In this document: positions 11,101-20,500 of the stretch, piece after piece
Layout: each line of letters starts with the position of its first letter
Position numbering within the stretch: the first letter of the stretch is position 1
Origin: Niastella sp966212235
GTDB taxonomy: Bacteria > Bacteroidota > Bacteroidia > Chitinophagales > Chitinophagaceae
Reading direction: 5' to 3'
DNA length: 64,000 bases
Assembly (NCBI GenBank): GCA_966212235.1
Contig: CBIHPP010000011.1
Coordinates: 186,001-250,000, forward strand
Made by a program: the position numbers and the translations under genes
Notes under the pieces: model-generated
The model's database searches: none
What the model saw: the letters and a program-made list of their open reading frames with translations, nothing else
Told to the model about the DNA's origin: nothing

Positions 11101-14100
11101 CGCCAAACTGGTGGTGAACCCGGCCCTGCCAACAGGTACGTTTACCATCAATAAGACCATGGCGGGTTCATATATACCTGGCGTGCCCGGCGGAAACTTC
11201 ACCTCCTTTAATGAAGCCAAAGCAGCTATGGGTTGTGGTATTGGCGGTCCTGTAGTATTTAATGTAGCACCGGGAACAGGCCCCTATACAGAACAATTGA
11301 TACTCGACAGCATATACGGTACGTCGGCCATTAATACCATTACATTTAATGGGAACGGCAATACGATCACCTTTAATGCAACGAGCAACAACCAGCGCGC
11401 CGTTATTAAATTAAATGCCGCCGACCATATTATTTTCGATAGCCTGGTGATAGGAGCCGGTGGTGGTACCTATGGCTATGGTGTTCAACTGATCAACAAT
11501 GCCGATTCGAATACCTTCCGTAAATGTACCATCAATACATCGGTAACGTCAACCAGTACCAATTACGCCGGTATCGTCATCAATTCATCGGATGCGGGCG
11601 CCATTTCAACGGGCAACACCTTATGCGATGGCAACGTGTTTGATCGTAATACCGTTACCGGTGGTTATTATGGCGCTACGCTGGTGGGTAATACCACGGC
11701 CGCCGGTTTCCTGAATAACAACAGCTTTACCAATAACACCATACAGGATTTCTATAATTATGGTTTGTATTTGACCGGTACCAGCACGACCGCTGTGGCT
11801 GGAAATATTTTCACCCGCGCAGCGCGCGGTAATACCGCCACCAGTGTGTATGGTATATATGTTACCACCGCAGCGAGCAACCGCCTGCATATTTCCAAGA
11901 ACAGGTTCAGCCGCTTCTTCGGTGGCATCACGGCCAATACCGCAACGTTCTATGGTATTTATCATAACAGTGTAACGCCTGCCAATGAAGATACGGTCAG
12001 CAACAACCTGTTCTATGACCTCGATGGCAACGGGCCCATATACGCTTTGTATAATTCAGGTTCAGGAAACATCCTGTATTATCACAATACCATCTCCATT
12101 GATAATACACTCAGTACGGCTACCGGAGTGAGTATAGGCTTTTATCAAACAACGGTGGTCAATGGCATTCAGTTCAATGATAATATCATTACCATCAGCA
12201 GAGGTGGAACCGGAGCAAAACATGCTATCTACTTGAATGCAACCACCAGTGAAGTATTAGCGAACTACAACAACTATTATGTAACCGGCACGAACGCACA
12301 TACCGGTTTTTATACGGCCAATCGCACCACGCTGGCAGACTGGCAAACAGCTTCCGGCAAGGATGTGAATTCGCTTGACCATAATCCGCTTTATACCGAT
12401 CCGGCCACCGGCAATTATATGCCGATGCTGGCCGCATTGGATAATAAGGGAACGCCAATAGGTATTGCTACCGATATCCTGAACGCAGCTCGTTCTGCCA
12501 CCACACCGGATATAGGCGCTTATGAGTTTGCACCGCTGCCATGTCAAACACCACCGGTGGCGGGTGTGGCTTCCGTAACCCCATCATCGGGATTATGCCT
12601 GGAAATGCCGATTGAATTAAACGTGACCGGTCATTCACCGCTGGGCGCTATTACCTTCCAATGGCAAACATCCATGGATGGGGTGACCAACTGGACTGAC
12701 ATCGGCCCGCTGCAATACTTCCCGAAATACAATACAAAAGCCAGTCTCAGTACTTATTACCGGGCTGCGGTAACCTGTACCGGTAATACCGTGTACACCG
12801 CACCGGTACATGTGACCCTGAATAATATCCTGTTAACCGGAACATATACGATCGATCCAACGAAACCGGCCGCGCTGCCCAACTTCCAATCGTTCCAAAG
12901 TGCAGTAGATGCATTGTTGTGCGGTATCACCGGACCAGTAGTGTTCGATGTAGCAGCCGGTTCATACAATGAACAGATCAGGATCCCATATATTCCAAAC
13001 ACATCAGCCATAAATACCGTAACGTTCCAAAGCGCCAACGGGGTAGCCAGTTCTGTGAACCTGACCTTTGATGCTACCACTACGGCCAACTATACATTGA
13101 AACTCGACAGTACCCGCCGTTTCATCTTTAAGAACCTGACGTTTACAGGTACCAATACCACCTATGGCCGGGTAATAGAGCTGGCCAGTGGAGCTTCCTA
13201 CGACAGCATTGTAAACTGTATTGTAACAGCACCGGTTGTTACTACGGCTTCCACTACAGTAGCAGGTATTTACGCCTACCAGTTAAAAGGAAGCAATAAC
13301 GTCATTAAGGGCAACACCATCAACAACGGATCGAGCGGAATTTATTTTGCCGGTACCGGCACCGGGACCGGTCTTTCGCCCGATCATGTGATCGATAGCA
13401 ATATAGTAAGCGGCGCCTGGCAGTATGGAATTTATACGGCCAGTATGAAACGCCTGCAGCTTAATAAAAATGCAGTTACCATAAATGGTACCGTAAACGC
13501 CACCGCATATGGCATCTATGGAACAGATTGCGATTCATCGTACCAGGTAAAGAACAACCAGGTGACCGTGAGCAATGCAACCACGACTGTGTATGGTTTG
13601 GCATTGATCAATTGCGATACTTCTTTAACCGCCCGCGGTAAACTGGTTAACAACATAGTTACGGCGGTTACCAATAACAGCGGTTCGCTGTATGGCATTT
13701 ACCTGTCAGCTTCGCCGGGCATATTGGTACAGAACAACGTCATTGCCATCAATACAAGCAGTGCGGGTTCCTATGGTTTATACCATAACAATTTCAGCGC
13801 TGCCAATTACTTTAATAATACAGTACACAGTACAAGTACATCAACGACCAATAACTATTCCATGTACCTGCTGAACACAACGGCTACCGGGGTTCAGTTA
13901 CGGAATAACATATTCTCGAACAAAGGCGGCGGTACGGCTATGTTTGTAAATAACAGCAGCCAGTCGCTGACCAGTGATTACAATATGCTGTACACCACCG
14001 GCAGCACACTCGTACAAAGGGTGAACCCGGTAGGTACGTATGCAACGCTGCCTGGCTGGTATGCGGCTTCCTATTGGGACAAATATTCGATCGTTTATCC

Positions 14101-17100
14101 GCCTGCTTTTGTAAGCGATAACGATCTGCATCCCGACCTGCTTAAGCCGGATGTATGGGCCATGCATGGCCGTGGGGTGCAAATTGCGACCAATGATCGT
14201 GATATCAATGACAACGCAAGACCTGTCACCCTAACACAGGGCGTGCCTGACCTGGGGGCTTACGAGTTCTACCCAACCGCATTGCCAACGGTGTTACTGG
14301 CAACACCGGCCACGCCTGTAGCCAACCAGCAACAAACATTTATGTATGGTACCGATACGGTAATGAAAATTACGTGGGGACCAACTGCCCCGGCTTCTTT
14401 GGAAGCCAGACGATTCAGCGGTGTGGTACCATCGGGGTTACAGCCACGACCTGACTCCATGTTCTTCTATACAAAAGTGGATATTCCAGGCGGTGGTAAT
14501 TATGATTATAACATGGAGCTGTTCTACCTCGATCCATGGCAGGGTTCTATTGCTGATCAATATACGATCGGGTTAGGAAAAACAACCGTGGCCAATGCGT
14601 GGGTGGTAGGCTTCAGCAGCCGCGTGGATGTGATAAAGAAAAAGATCACACAGAATTCGGTGAACTATATCGATCGCTTTACCGGATTGGTGAACCCATA
14701 TGCACCACCCGTACTGCCTGATAAAGACAGTTCGAACCGTGGTAAACGCTTCTGGGTGGGTTATCAACGCAGTTGGGACTTTAGTAACGGCGGCAATTCA
14801 CAGGAAATGGTCTTGTACCTGAGCACTACCAGTCAGCCAGCCAATGTACAGGTTCGCATCAACGGTACCAATTGGATCCGTAACTATACCATTCCGCCTT
14901 ATACAACACAGGCTTCCGATTATTTGCCGAAGGCCGGACTGGATGATGCCCGTTTGTTGGATGAAGGATTGTATAACCGGGGTGTCAGTATCGTGAGCGA
15001 TGTACCTATTACGGCATATGCACATATTTTCGCCAGCACCAATTCCGGCGCTACCATGTTGTTCCCGGTTGGTGTATGGGGTTATGAATATTATTCGATC
15101 AACAACCGGCAGAATTATACCCCTACCGGCGCCAATACAACCATCATGGTAGTGGCAGATAAAAATAATACAGTGGTAGAGATCACACCATCTGTGCCTA
15201 CCCTTGGTGGAAAACCAGCCAACGTTCCATTCACGGTAACCCTGAACGCAGGGGATGTGTACCAGGTGTTGGGCGCTATGATAGGTGGCAGTGAAGGATA
15301 CGACCTGACCGGTTCAATTATAAAATCGATACCCAATGCCAATAACGAATGCCATGCAATAGGGGTGTTTACCGGAAGTTCGCGTACTGCATTAGGTTGT
15401 GGTACAAATACCGGATCATCGGGTGATCTGCTACTGCAGCAAACCTTCCCGTATTCGGCCTGGGGTAAAACGTATTTAACGGCCCCCACTTCAACCAGTG
15501 GAAACATCAGCAGCATGATGACAAATATCTTCAGGGTACTGGTGAAAGACCCAACCACCGTGGTGAGCCGTAACAATATACCATTCCCGCTAACCAGCAT
15601 TATCAATAACAGGTATTATCAGTATGAAAGCAATACGGCTGATATTATTGCCGCCGACAAACCGGTTACCGTGGTACAGTATACATCATCATCAGGCGCC
15701 TGTCCCAATACCAATGGCGATGGAGATCCGAGCAGCTTTATCCTGAGCCCGGCAGAACAAGCCGTCGATAAATTCTCAGGGTTCTACCGGAATAACCTGT
15801 CATCTATCAGTACGAACTATTTAACACTCATACTTCCCGACAGTGGTATGAACTCACTGAAGATCGATGGTGTGGACTGGAATTTAATTCCTGCTGGCGT
15901 TAAACACAGTTATGCGCATTCGAAGCCTGGTTATACCGTAGCCATTAAAAAATGGGTGACAGGGGCAGGACAAAGCTCTGTGGAAAGTGATTCTGCATAC
16001 CTGGGGCTGGTGTATGGATTGGGCAGTGTTGAAAGTTATGGTTACAACGTGGGTACGATGGTGAAAACACTGCAAGGTTTGGGAACCATATCCAATACGT
16101 TGAACAATGGCAACAAAGCAGAATATACCTGCGCAGGAACGCCATTCCGGTTTACAGGTTACCTGCCGTTCATACCTAATACACTGACCTGGAAATTAAG
16201 TCGCGTACCTGGTTTGTCGCCCAATGCAGATGTAACGGTGAACACACCGGTGCCAGGCGACAGCATCATGATAAACGGTGTTAAGAACTATGTATTCCCG
16301 CTTAACCAGGATTATACGTTTGCGAATCCGGGCGTATACACGATAGAGATCATTTACGATCATCCGGATATAGAAAGTTGTGATCACACGGGCCGCGACC
16401 TGATCTATGTACAGGTTGTGCCTGCGCCGAAAGCCGATTTCTTAGTGAACTTCTCAGGTTGTGTAAAAGATGTGGCCGAGTTTGTTGGGGAAGCTACTGC
16501 ACAGAACGGCATTGCGGTGAACGAGTGGAAATGGCAATTCCATGATGGCAGCAAAGCAACCGGGAAAAAAGTTAATTATACTTATAACACACCGGGCACC
16601 TACCTGGAAAATCTGAAATCCATAACCGCCGACGGTTGTGTGGGCGATACTACCAAACAAATTGTAGTGAACCCGATACCGGTGGTGAATGTGAAATCGG
16701 TGATCGTATGTACCGGTAGTGATACCACCCTTAGGGTAGATAATCCGGTACCTGGCGCCACGTATACCTGGTATACAACACTGACTGGCGGTACAGCCAT
16801 AGGAACGGGTACTACGTTGCCAATATCCCATGTAACTGCAGGAACTGATTACTATGTACAGCAATCTTCAACAACAGGATGTAGCTCAGAAAGGACCAAA
16901 GTATCGGTAGCCGTGCAAAGCGGCATACTACAGCCGGTTGTGGCAGTCGATTCAGTAGGGGCCAACCTGGTGCGGTTCAAATGGAATGCAGTGCCTGGCG
17001 CTACGGGTTATGAAGTCTCAATTGACGGAGGAGGCAACTGGACAGTTCCATCTTCCGGCTCAACAGGACTTACACATACGGTAGCCGGTTTACAACCGCT

Positions 17101-17455
17101 GCAAACGGTAACCATCATTGTGAAATCGAAGAGCGCCTGTAACGAAAGTATCTCAGTACCGGTATCGCAACAGGTATTACCCGATGGCGTCTTCATCCCC
17201 AACAGCTTTACACCGAATGGTGATGGATTGAATGATATGTTGAAAGTGTATGGTTACAAGATCAAAGAACTGAAAATGATGGTGTTTAACCAGTGGGGTG
17301 AGAAGTTGTTTGAATCTGCAGACCAGAGCAGGGGTTGGGATGGAACGCATAAAGGCAAGCTGCAACCAAGTGGGGTGTATATGTATGTGTGCCGCATGAT
17401 ACTGACAGATGGAACCACGCTGGATAAAAAAGGAGCTATCAATTTGATCAGATAG
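5186..17455 (+). CDS. Giant modular T9SS type-B cargo / gliding-associated adhesin (4089 aa)
   Basis: Very large secreted surface protein, probably exported by type IX secretion. It has a signal peptide of about 29 residues ending 'FQLKAQ'. Approximate domain order: unique N-domain 30-224; Ig-like 'YxWQSSxDNxTWTxITGA' module 224-315; right-handed beta-helix 315-777; Ig 778-869; jelly-roll 871-1048; Ig 1049-1141; jelly-roll 1144-1320; Ig 1321-1411; beta-helix 1412-1881; Ig 1885-1975; beta-helix 1980-2448; Ig 2451-2541; beta-helix 2548-3030; IgGFc-binding-like domain 3185-3635 ('RGKRFWVGYQRSW'); PKD ~3750-3830; further Ig and FN3; and CHU_C type-B sorting domain from ~4002 ('FIPNSFTPNGDGLND'). 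The repeated modules show internal duplication. SprF-type genes downstream support a T9SS surface role in adhesion or gliding. Ligand unknown. Confidence 0.92.
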   Translation: MRNGYSYWFVKQIGCLFLLLLTTFQLKAQTDISIGTGTTGNISSGYPCPIQDWFEGSRAQYLYLASELAAAGMGPGNIQTIKFNVLAMNAAGLSEKLVLKIGGTTVATLSNNSWDVFTSTPVETTPIDYQAVAGSNTFTFPAPFFWNGTDNILIEVCNGEPGNTTGTWYTENPTIAFTTGLSFNGSHTTISDNAGSLCGTTTTGNSGDQTSRPDIIFSWIPATACTGKPEAGTATTTQTNVCLAQPFTLGLTGQTIASGITYKWQSSTNNTTWTDITGATASFYTASQSGSHWYRAVVTCTSGGLMDTSSVVQVISPSLVGGTFTINSAQATGGTNFQSFNDAVNYIKCGINSAVVFNVVPNSGPYAEQVTIPSIGGASTINTITFNGNGTTLAYNTSDANNRTAIILNGAKHIIIDSLQVDVSAGSYGWGIVLMNKADSNVIRRCNITTNTSSTSANYIGILINGSATTTFISGNNANGNLISGNTITGGLYGILMYGSTNPYNAGNVIEKNKMQDAYNYFMYVYGQTNLTITGNDISRPSRSSVTTTYGIYTGTCTNMLIEKNRIHNLFDAATGSNSTAFCIYIGGGGASAAQPNRVENNLIYNINNGAGAIYGIYSPGYNNLNFSHNTIVLDDAAATAGFTYGFNTYGSNVYLRNNLVYITRGGTGTKYCMYFATVGVTTSGNNDLYMNAPAGTNNIGFYNADWSTLAGWQGTGFDISSVSLDPQFVNAGAGNYRPSNVFLDNMGTPVGVASDIFGLARSSTTPDVGAIEYTSAACTTPPVPGTVTSTANPVCAGLNFTLSLTGGTAGSGQTYQWQSSPDNVTYTNITGAVSAVYTTSQTTSTWYRVAVTCGGSTVVSAALQINTTAVAYATLPFTESFEDPWINGCDIREIPNNFWRSKPGTGNPSWRRYDDGVSAAWANPGLGAYTPAATHGSYSARFHSYNSSSGATGSLDFYVNCNTGIPNKRLRFDYINTTGNDTMEVLFSTDGGLTFTHLNGYAVDGTWSRKVLNFASTSATTVIRFRSTSDFGFTDIGIDNLSMFNLEDCSGTPVPGTTVSTNMMVCPGSPFSLSVNGLPLQNGLTYQWQSSADNITWTNITGATGETHNTAQVAATWYRIFITCANGNQSAGSVPLLVPMRTPLYAPLPYAESFENTWVNGCDTRDIPNNFWNNNPATGDESWRRQDDGASALWASNNGAYTPVAALGSYSARFHSYDASDGAQGKFDLYLNASTGAANKRLTFSYINTSGDDSLVVLLSQNGGVTFTRLDSVGNRSAWNQKVLFFNSTSATTVIRFQATSDFGVTDIGLDDILVAEWPDCSGTPNGGTTVTTSSSVCIEPFTVSTTGISTGNGITYQWQQSVDSLTWTNIPGATNISHTTAQVGTHWYRLVTTCTISSTSASSTPVKVVSPVPVHGTFTINNTKSNTLPNFINFNDAYNYIKCGIDGPVRFEVETGTGTYNEQLSMISVPGASTVNTVTFIGVGTAVLGFASTNTNERAVIKLKGTKHIIFDSLIINANLGTYGYGVQLMPNTDSNVVRNCTINLSTTSTTQNFAGIVVNATDAGPVATGTVLSDDNIFSGNTITGGYYGITLAAAFNNGANGNNRITGNTIKDFYSYGIYVSGSYGTIIEKNKISRPARTSVTDFYGIYFTTEKNSGCLVNKNRISNPFGGAPSSTAAFYGINFNNSSGSTGGNFNENTVSNNLIADINGNGLVYAIANTASSYASYFHNTISLDNISSTATAATRGIYQTGAASGIFFYNNIISITRGGTGTKYCIYLASNLPVGSDNNNLYMNAAAGTRGVGFYTATRAQISDWRTATGLDVNSFAITPAFVDPANGNYTPGNAGIDNKGVDLDIADDINDQTRNASTPDIGAYEFTPLPCAVPLVNGLVDVSPDTLCQYKPVYLHLNIGAFGSGQTFQWQTSKSLAGPFTNLGIPMLTPDTTIIADTTSFFRVLITCGANTVYTDTAKLVVNPALPTGTFTINKTMAGSYIPGVPGGNFTSFNEAKAAMGCGIGGPVVFNVAPGTGPYTEQLILDSIYGTSAINTITFNGNGNTITFNATSNNQRAVIKLNAADHIIFDSLVIGAGGGTYGYGVQLINNADSNTFRKCTINTSVTSTSTNYAGIVINSSDAGAISTGNTLCDGNVFDRNTVTGGYYGATLVGNTTAAGFLNNNSFTNNTIQDFYNYGLYLTGTSTTAVAGNIFTRAARGNTATSVYGIYVTTAASNRLHISKNRFSRFFGGITANTATFYGIYHNSVTPANEDTVSNNLFYDLDGNGPIYALYNSGSGNILYYHNTISIDNTLSTATGVSIGFYQTTVVNGIQFNDNIITISRGGTGAKHAIYLNATTSEVLANYNNYYVTGTNAHTGFYTANRTTLADWQTASGKDVNSLDHNPLYTDPATGNYMPMLAALDNKGTPIGIATDILNAARSATTPDIGAYEFAPLPCQTPPVAGVASVTPSSGLCLEMPIELNVTGHSPLGAITFQWQTSMDGVTNWTDIGPLQYFPKYNTKASLSTYYRAAVTCTGNTVYTAPVHVTLNNILLTGTYTIDPTKPAALPNFQSFQSAVDALLCGITGPVVFDVAAGSYNEQIRIPYIPNTSAINTVTFQSANGVASSVNLTFDATTTANYTLKLDSTRRFIFKNLTFTGTNTTYGRVIELASGASYDSIVNCIVTAPVVTTASTTVAGIYAYQLKGSNNVIKGNTINNGSSGIYFAGTGTGTGLSPDHVIDSNIVSGAWQYGIYTASMKRLQLNKNAVTINGTVNATAYGIYGTDCDSSYQVKNNQVTVSNATTTVYGLALINCDTSLTARGKLVNNIVTAVTNNSGSLYGIYLSASPGILVQNNVIAINTSSAGSYGLYHNNFSAANYFNNTVHSTSTSTTNNYSMYLLNTTATGVQLRNNIFSNKGGGTAMFVNNSSQSLTSDYNMLYTTGSTLVQRVNPVGTYATLPGWYAASYWDKYSIVYPPAFVSDNDLHPDLLKPDVWAMHGRGVQIATNDRDINDNARPVTLTQGVPDLGAYEFYPTALPTVLLATPATPVANQQQTFMYGTDTVMKITWGPTAPASLEARRFSGVVPSGLQPRPDSMFFYTKVDIPGGGNYDYNMELFYLDPWQGSIADQYTIGLGKTTVANAWVVGFSSRVDVIKKKITQNSVNYIDRFTGLVNPYAPPVLPDKDSSNRGKRFWVGYQRSWDFSNGGNSQEMVLYLSTTSQPANVQVRINGTNWIRNYTIPPYTTQASDYLPKAGLDDARLLDEGLYNRGVSIVSDVPITAYAHIFASTNSGATMLFPVGVWGYEYYSINNRQNYTPTGANTTIMVVADKNNTVVEITPSVPTLGGKPANVPFTVTLNAGDVYQVLGAMIGGSEGYDLTGSIIKSIPNANNECHAIGVFTGSSRTALGCGTNTGSSGDLLLQQTFPYSAWGKTYLTAPTSTSGNISSMMTNIFRVLVKDPTTVVSRNNIPFPLTSIINNRYYQYESNTADIIAADKPVTVVQYTSSSGACPNTNGDGDPSSFILSPAEQAVDKFSGFYRNNLSSISTNYLTLILPDSGMNSLKIDGVDWNLIPAGVKHSYAHSKPGYTVAIKKWVTGAGQSSVESDSAYLGLVYGLGSVESYGYNVGTMVKTLQGLGTISNTLNNGNKAEYTCAGTPFRFTGYLPFIPNTLTWKLSRVPGLSPNADVTVNTPVPGDSIMINGVKNYVFPLNQDYTFANPGVYTIEIIYDHPDIESCDHTGRDLIYVQVVPAPKADFLVNFSGCVKDVAEFVGEATAQNGIAVNEWKWQFHDGSKATGKKVNYTYNTPGTYLENLKSITADGCVGDTTKQIVVNPIPVVNVKSVIVCTGSDTTLRVDNPVPGATYTWYTTLTGGTAIGTGTTLPISHVTAGTDYYVQQSSTTGCSSERTKVSVAVQSGILQPVVAVDSVGANLVRFKWNAVPGATGYEVSIDGGGNWTVPSSGSTGLTHTVAGLQPLQTVTIIVKSKSACNESISVPVSQQVLPDGVFIPNSFTPNGDGLNDMLKVYGYKIKELKMMVFNQWGEKLFESADQSRGWDGTHKGKLQPSGVYMYVCRMILTDGTTLDKKGAINLIR

Positions 17456-17466
17456 GCAACGTGAAT

Positions 17467-17494
17467 CGGCAAACGGCAAACGGCAAACGACAAG
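17467..17494. repeat. Intergenic heptad array (cggcaaa type)
   Basis: Three exact copies of cggcaaa plus one variant, cgacaag, in seven-base phase between the two large cargo genes. The unit is the complement of the gtttgcc unit seen at 25091 and 41221. Confidence 0.85.
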
Positions 17495-17551
17495 ACCTGA
17501 CAGGTCACTGGTCAATGAAACAAGGAGCATTTAAGAAAATAAAGAAACTAT

Positions 17552-20500
17552 ATGGCGACCACTGGAGCACATAAAACGGATAAACGCATACTGTATCGGG
17601 TATGTGGGCGGGTGTTGTTGGGTTTTGCTTTCCTATTGACCGGCATATGGTCGCAGGGGCAGAATGTATCGAACCGGGGTACGGATTTTTGGGTAGGATA
17701 TGGCCATCACCAGTTCATGGAAAATGGGACCAATGCGATGAACATGGTATTATACCTGAGTGCCGAAGATCAGCCTGCAACTGTTACCATAACGCTCGAC
17801 AGCAGTGCGCTTTTGCAAGTGAATTGGTGGCGAAAGACGTATACGATCCCTGCTTATACGGTAATTACCACCGACATAATACCCAAGGGGATCAACAATG
17901 TGCCGGCTGCAGCCGGTGATCCGCTCAGCGATCCCAATTATGATGCCCGCTTATTTACCGATCCGCCGCCTGCCGGAACCGGTGGGGCAGGTGTGTTCAG
18001 AAGGAAGGGGATACATATTGAAAGCAATGTACCGATCGTAGCGTATGCACATATCTATGGATCCACTTCTTCCGGTGCTACCATGTTGTTGCCGGTTACT
18101 GCCTGGGGATATTCCTATGTATCGTTAAACAGCCGGCAAAGCTATCTGGACAACTGTTACAACTGGATGTATGTGGTAGCGAGTAAAGACAATACCGTCA
18201 TTCAGGTTACGCCTTCTGTGAAAACCAGGGCGCAGAACTTAACAGGACTGCAACCCGGGGTCACTTCTACCATAACCTTAATGAAAGGGCAAATATACCA
18301 GATGATCGGCGCCAATGACGCCGCCGATGCCAACGGTAATGGTGGTAATTCCGCATCAGGCAAAAACCTGACGGGAACCATCGTTCGGTCCATGGCCAAT
18401 GGCGCGAATGATTGCAATCCCATTGCCGTATTTGCCGGTAGCAGCCGAACGGCGAACCCCGCTTCCTGTGGCAGCGGCGGAGGGGATAACGATAACCAGC
18501 AGTTATTTCCGCAACACGCCTGGGGTAAAAAGTATTTAACCGCGCCATTCTCCGGCTCAAGCACGCCTAACTCATTTGCAAGAAGTACTTATAAAATAGC
18601 AGTACGTGACCCCGCAACTGCCGTGCGGGTAAACAATGCGCCGATCACTGCACCGCTCGTCAATGGCAACTATTATGAATACGAAAGCAGTACGGCCGAT
18701 TGTATTGAAGCCGATAAGCCCATTGAGGTAATGCAGTTTATGACCGGGGGTAACTGTTTGGGCAACGGTGGCCTGGGCGACCCTGAAATGGTGGTGCTGA
18801 GCCCCGTTGAACAGGCTATCAAAAGCGTGGGCTTCTTCCGAAATAATAAAGAAGGCATCCTGGTAAATTATGTGACCCTCATTGTTCCAACGGCCGGCCT
18901 GCCTTCTTTGAAAATTGCCGGCAGCAGTGTATTCAGCCACACGTATGCCCATCCCTGCATACCTGGTTATTCGGTGGTTATAAAAAGATGGGATTGCCCA
19001 CCGCCGCCGGCTGCTCCTTTGGGGCAATGCCTGGTAGTCTGCGATTCGGCCTTTACCGGTATTACCTATGGATTGGGCAGCGCGGAAAGCTATGCCTATA
19101 ACGTAGGCACCTACCTGAATAACCTGAATGCGGTGGGAGGCGTACACAACGAACCCGACACCACCAATGGCGGAAAGAACAGCCATAAGTTCACCTGTGT
19201 GAATACACCGGTTAAATTATCGGCGCTCATCCGCTACCAGCCGTTAAAACTGGTATGGAACATCAGTTCACTGGCCGCCGTTCTTACGCCGCCTAATAAT
19301 ACCAATGTTACCCAGGACCCGGCATCAACCGGGTATGTTGGTACTGAAACCGTCAATGGTATCCTATATTATAAATACACACTGCCCGGCACGTATAACT
19401 TTACTACGCCCGGCACCTATACCATTCCTATAAAATCAACCAGTCTTTCATTAGATAATTGTAATAATACCGAAGAGCTGAAGATCACGATAGAAGTAAA
19501 GCCACGGCCTACAGCGGATTTTACCTTTGCACATCCGACAGGCTGTATAAAAGATACGGTCGCATTTGCCGGTCCTGCTTCTACAGGCGCCTATACGATC
19601 AGTCAATGGAAATGGACATTTCCTGACGGCTCTCTCGATAGTGTAAAGAATGCTTTCAAATTATTAGCTGCCACCGGTACACAAAATGTGCAACTGAAAG
19701 TGGTTACTACCGATGGCTGCGTGGCAGATGTTACCAAACCCATTACCGTATTTGCACCGCCGGTAACTACCCTCAGCGCTACACCCATCACCATTTGTGA
19801 AGGCGGCAGCATTACGTACAGCGAAACGTCTTCGTATGGCGGTCCTGTACCCATCAATAGCTGGTATTGGGATTTTGGAAACAATACCACTGCTGTCACA
19901 ACCAATGGCAATGCACAAACGATCGCATACCCCGCGTATGGAGCCTATACGGCGAAACATGTGGTGAAAGTGAGCAAGGCCTGTGTGAGCGATACGGCAT
20001 CAGTGCCGGTGACCGTATATGCAAAGCCCCAGCCGGGCTTTAGTTATCCGGCCGGCTGTTTGCCCGATAATGGCATTGTGCAGTTCACCGATACTACGAA
20101 AGTGAAGGATGGACAAGCCATTACCAGCTGGAGCTGGGATTTTGGCGATCCCAATGCCACACCGGCTAACCCGAACACTTCAACGCAACAAAACCCGTTG
20201 CATACGTATTCCTTTGGGAATTATAATATTCATTTCACGGTCACTACTGCCAACGGATGTACAAAAGATACGATCGTAGCCGCCACCTTTAGTTTGCGGC
20301 CCCGGTTAAACTATCCGGCCTTGCCTGCCATTTGCGCCAGTGCAAAGAACCCGGTATCAGTAGCTACAGCTACCGTTACCAATGGGGTGCCCGGAACCGG
20401 CGTATACAGTGGACCGGGAACAACAGCAGCCGGTAGCTTTACGCCATCAATCGCAGGCGCCGGAACGCACACGATCACCTATACATTTACAACAACCGCC

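Noticed and set aside
12225..12547. Long minus-strand open frames inside the giant cargo gene
   Set aside because: They are antisense shadows of a repetitive, threonine/asparagine-rich coding sequence and show no domain or signal of their own.
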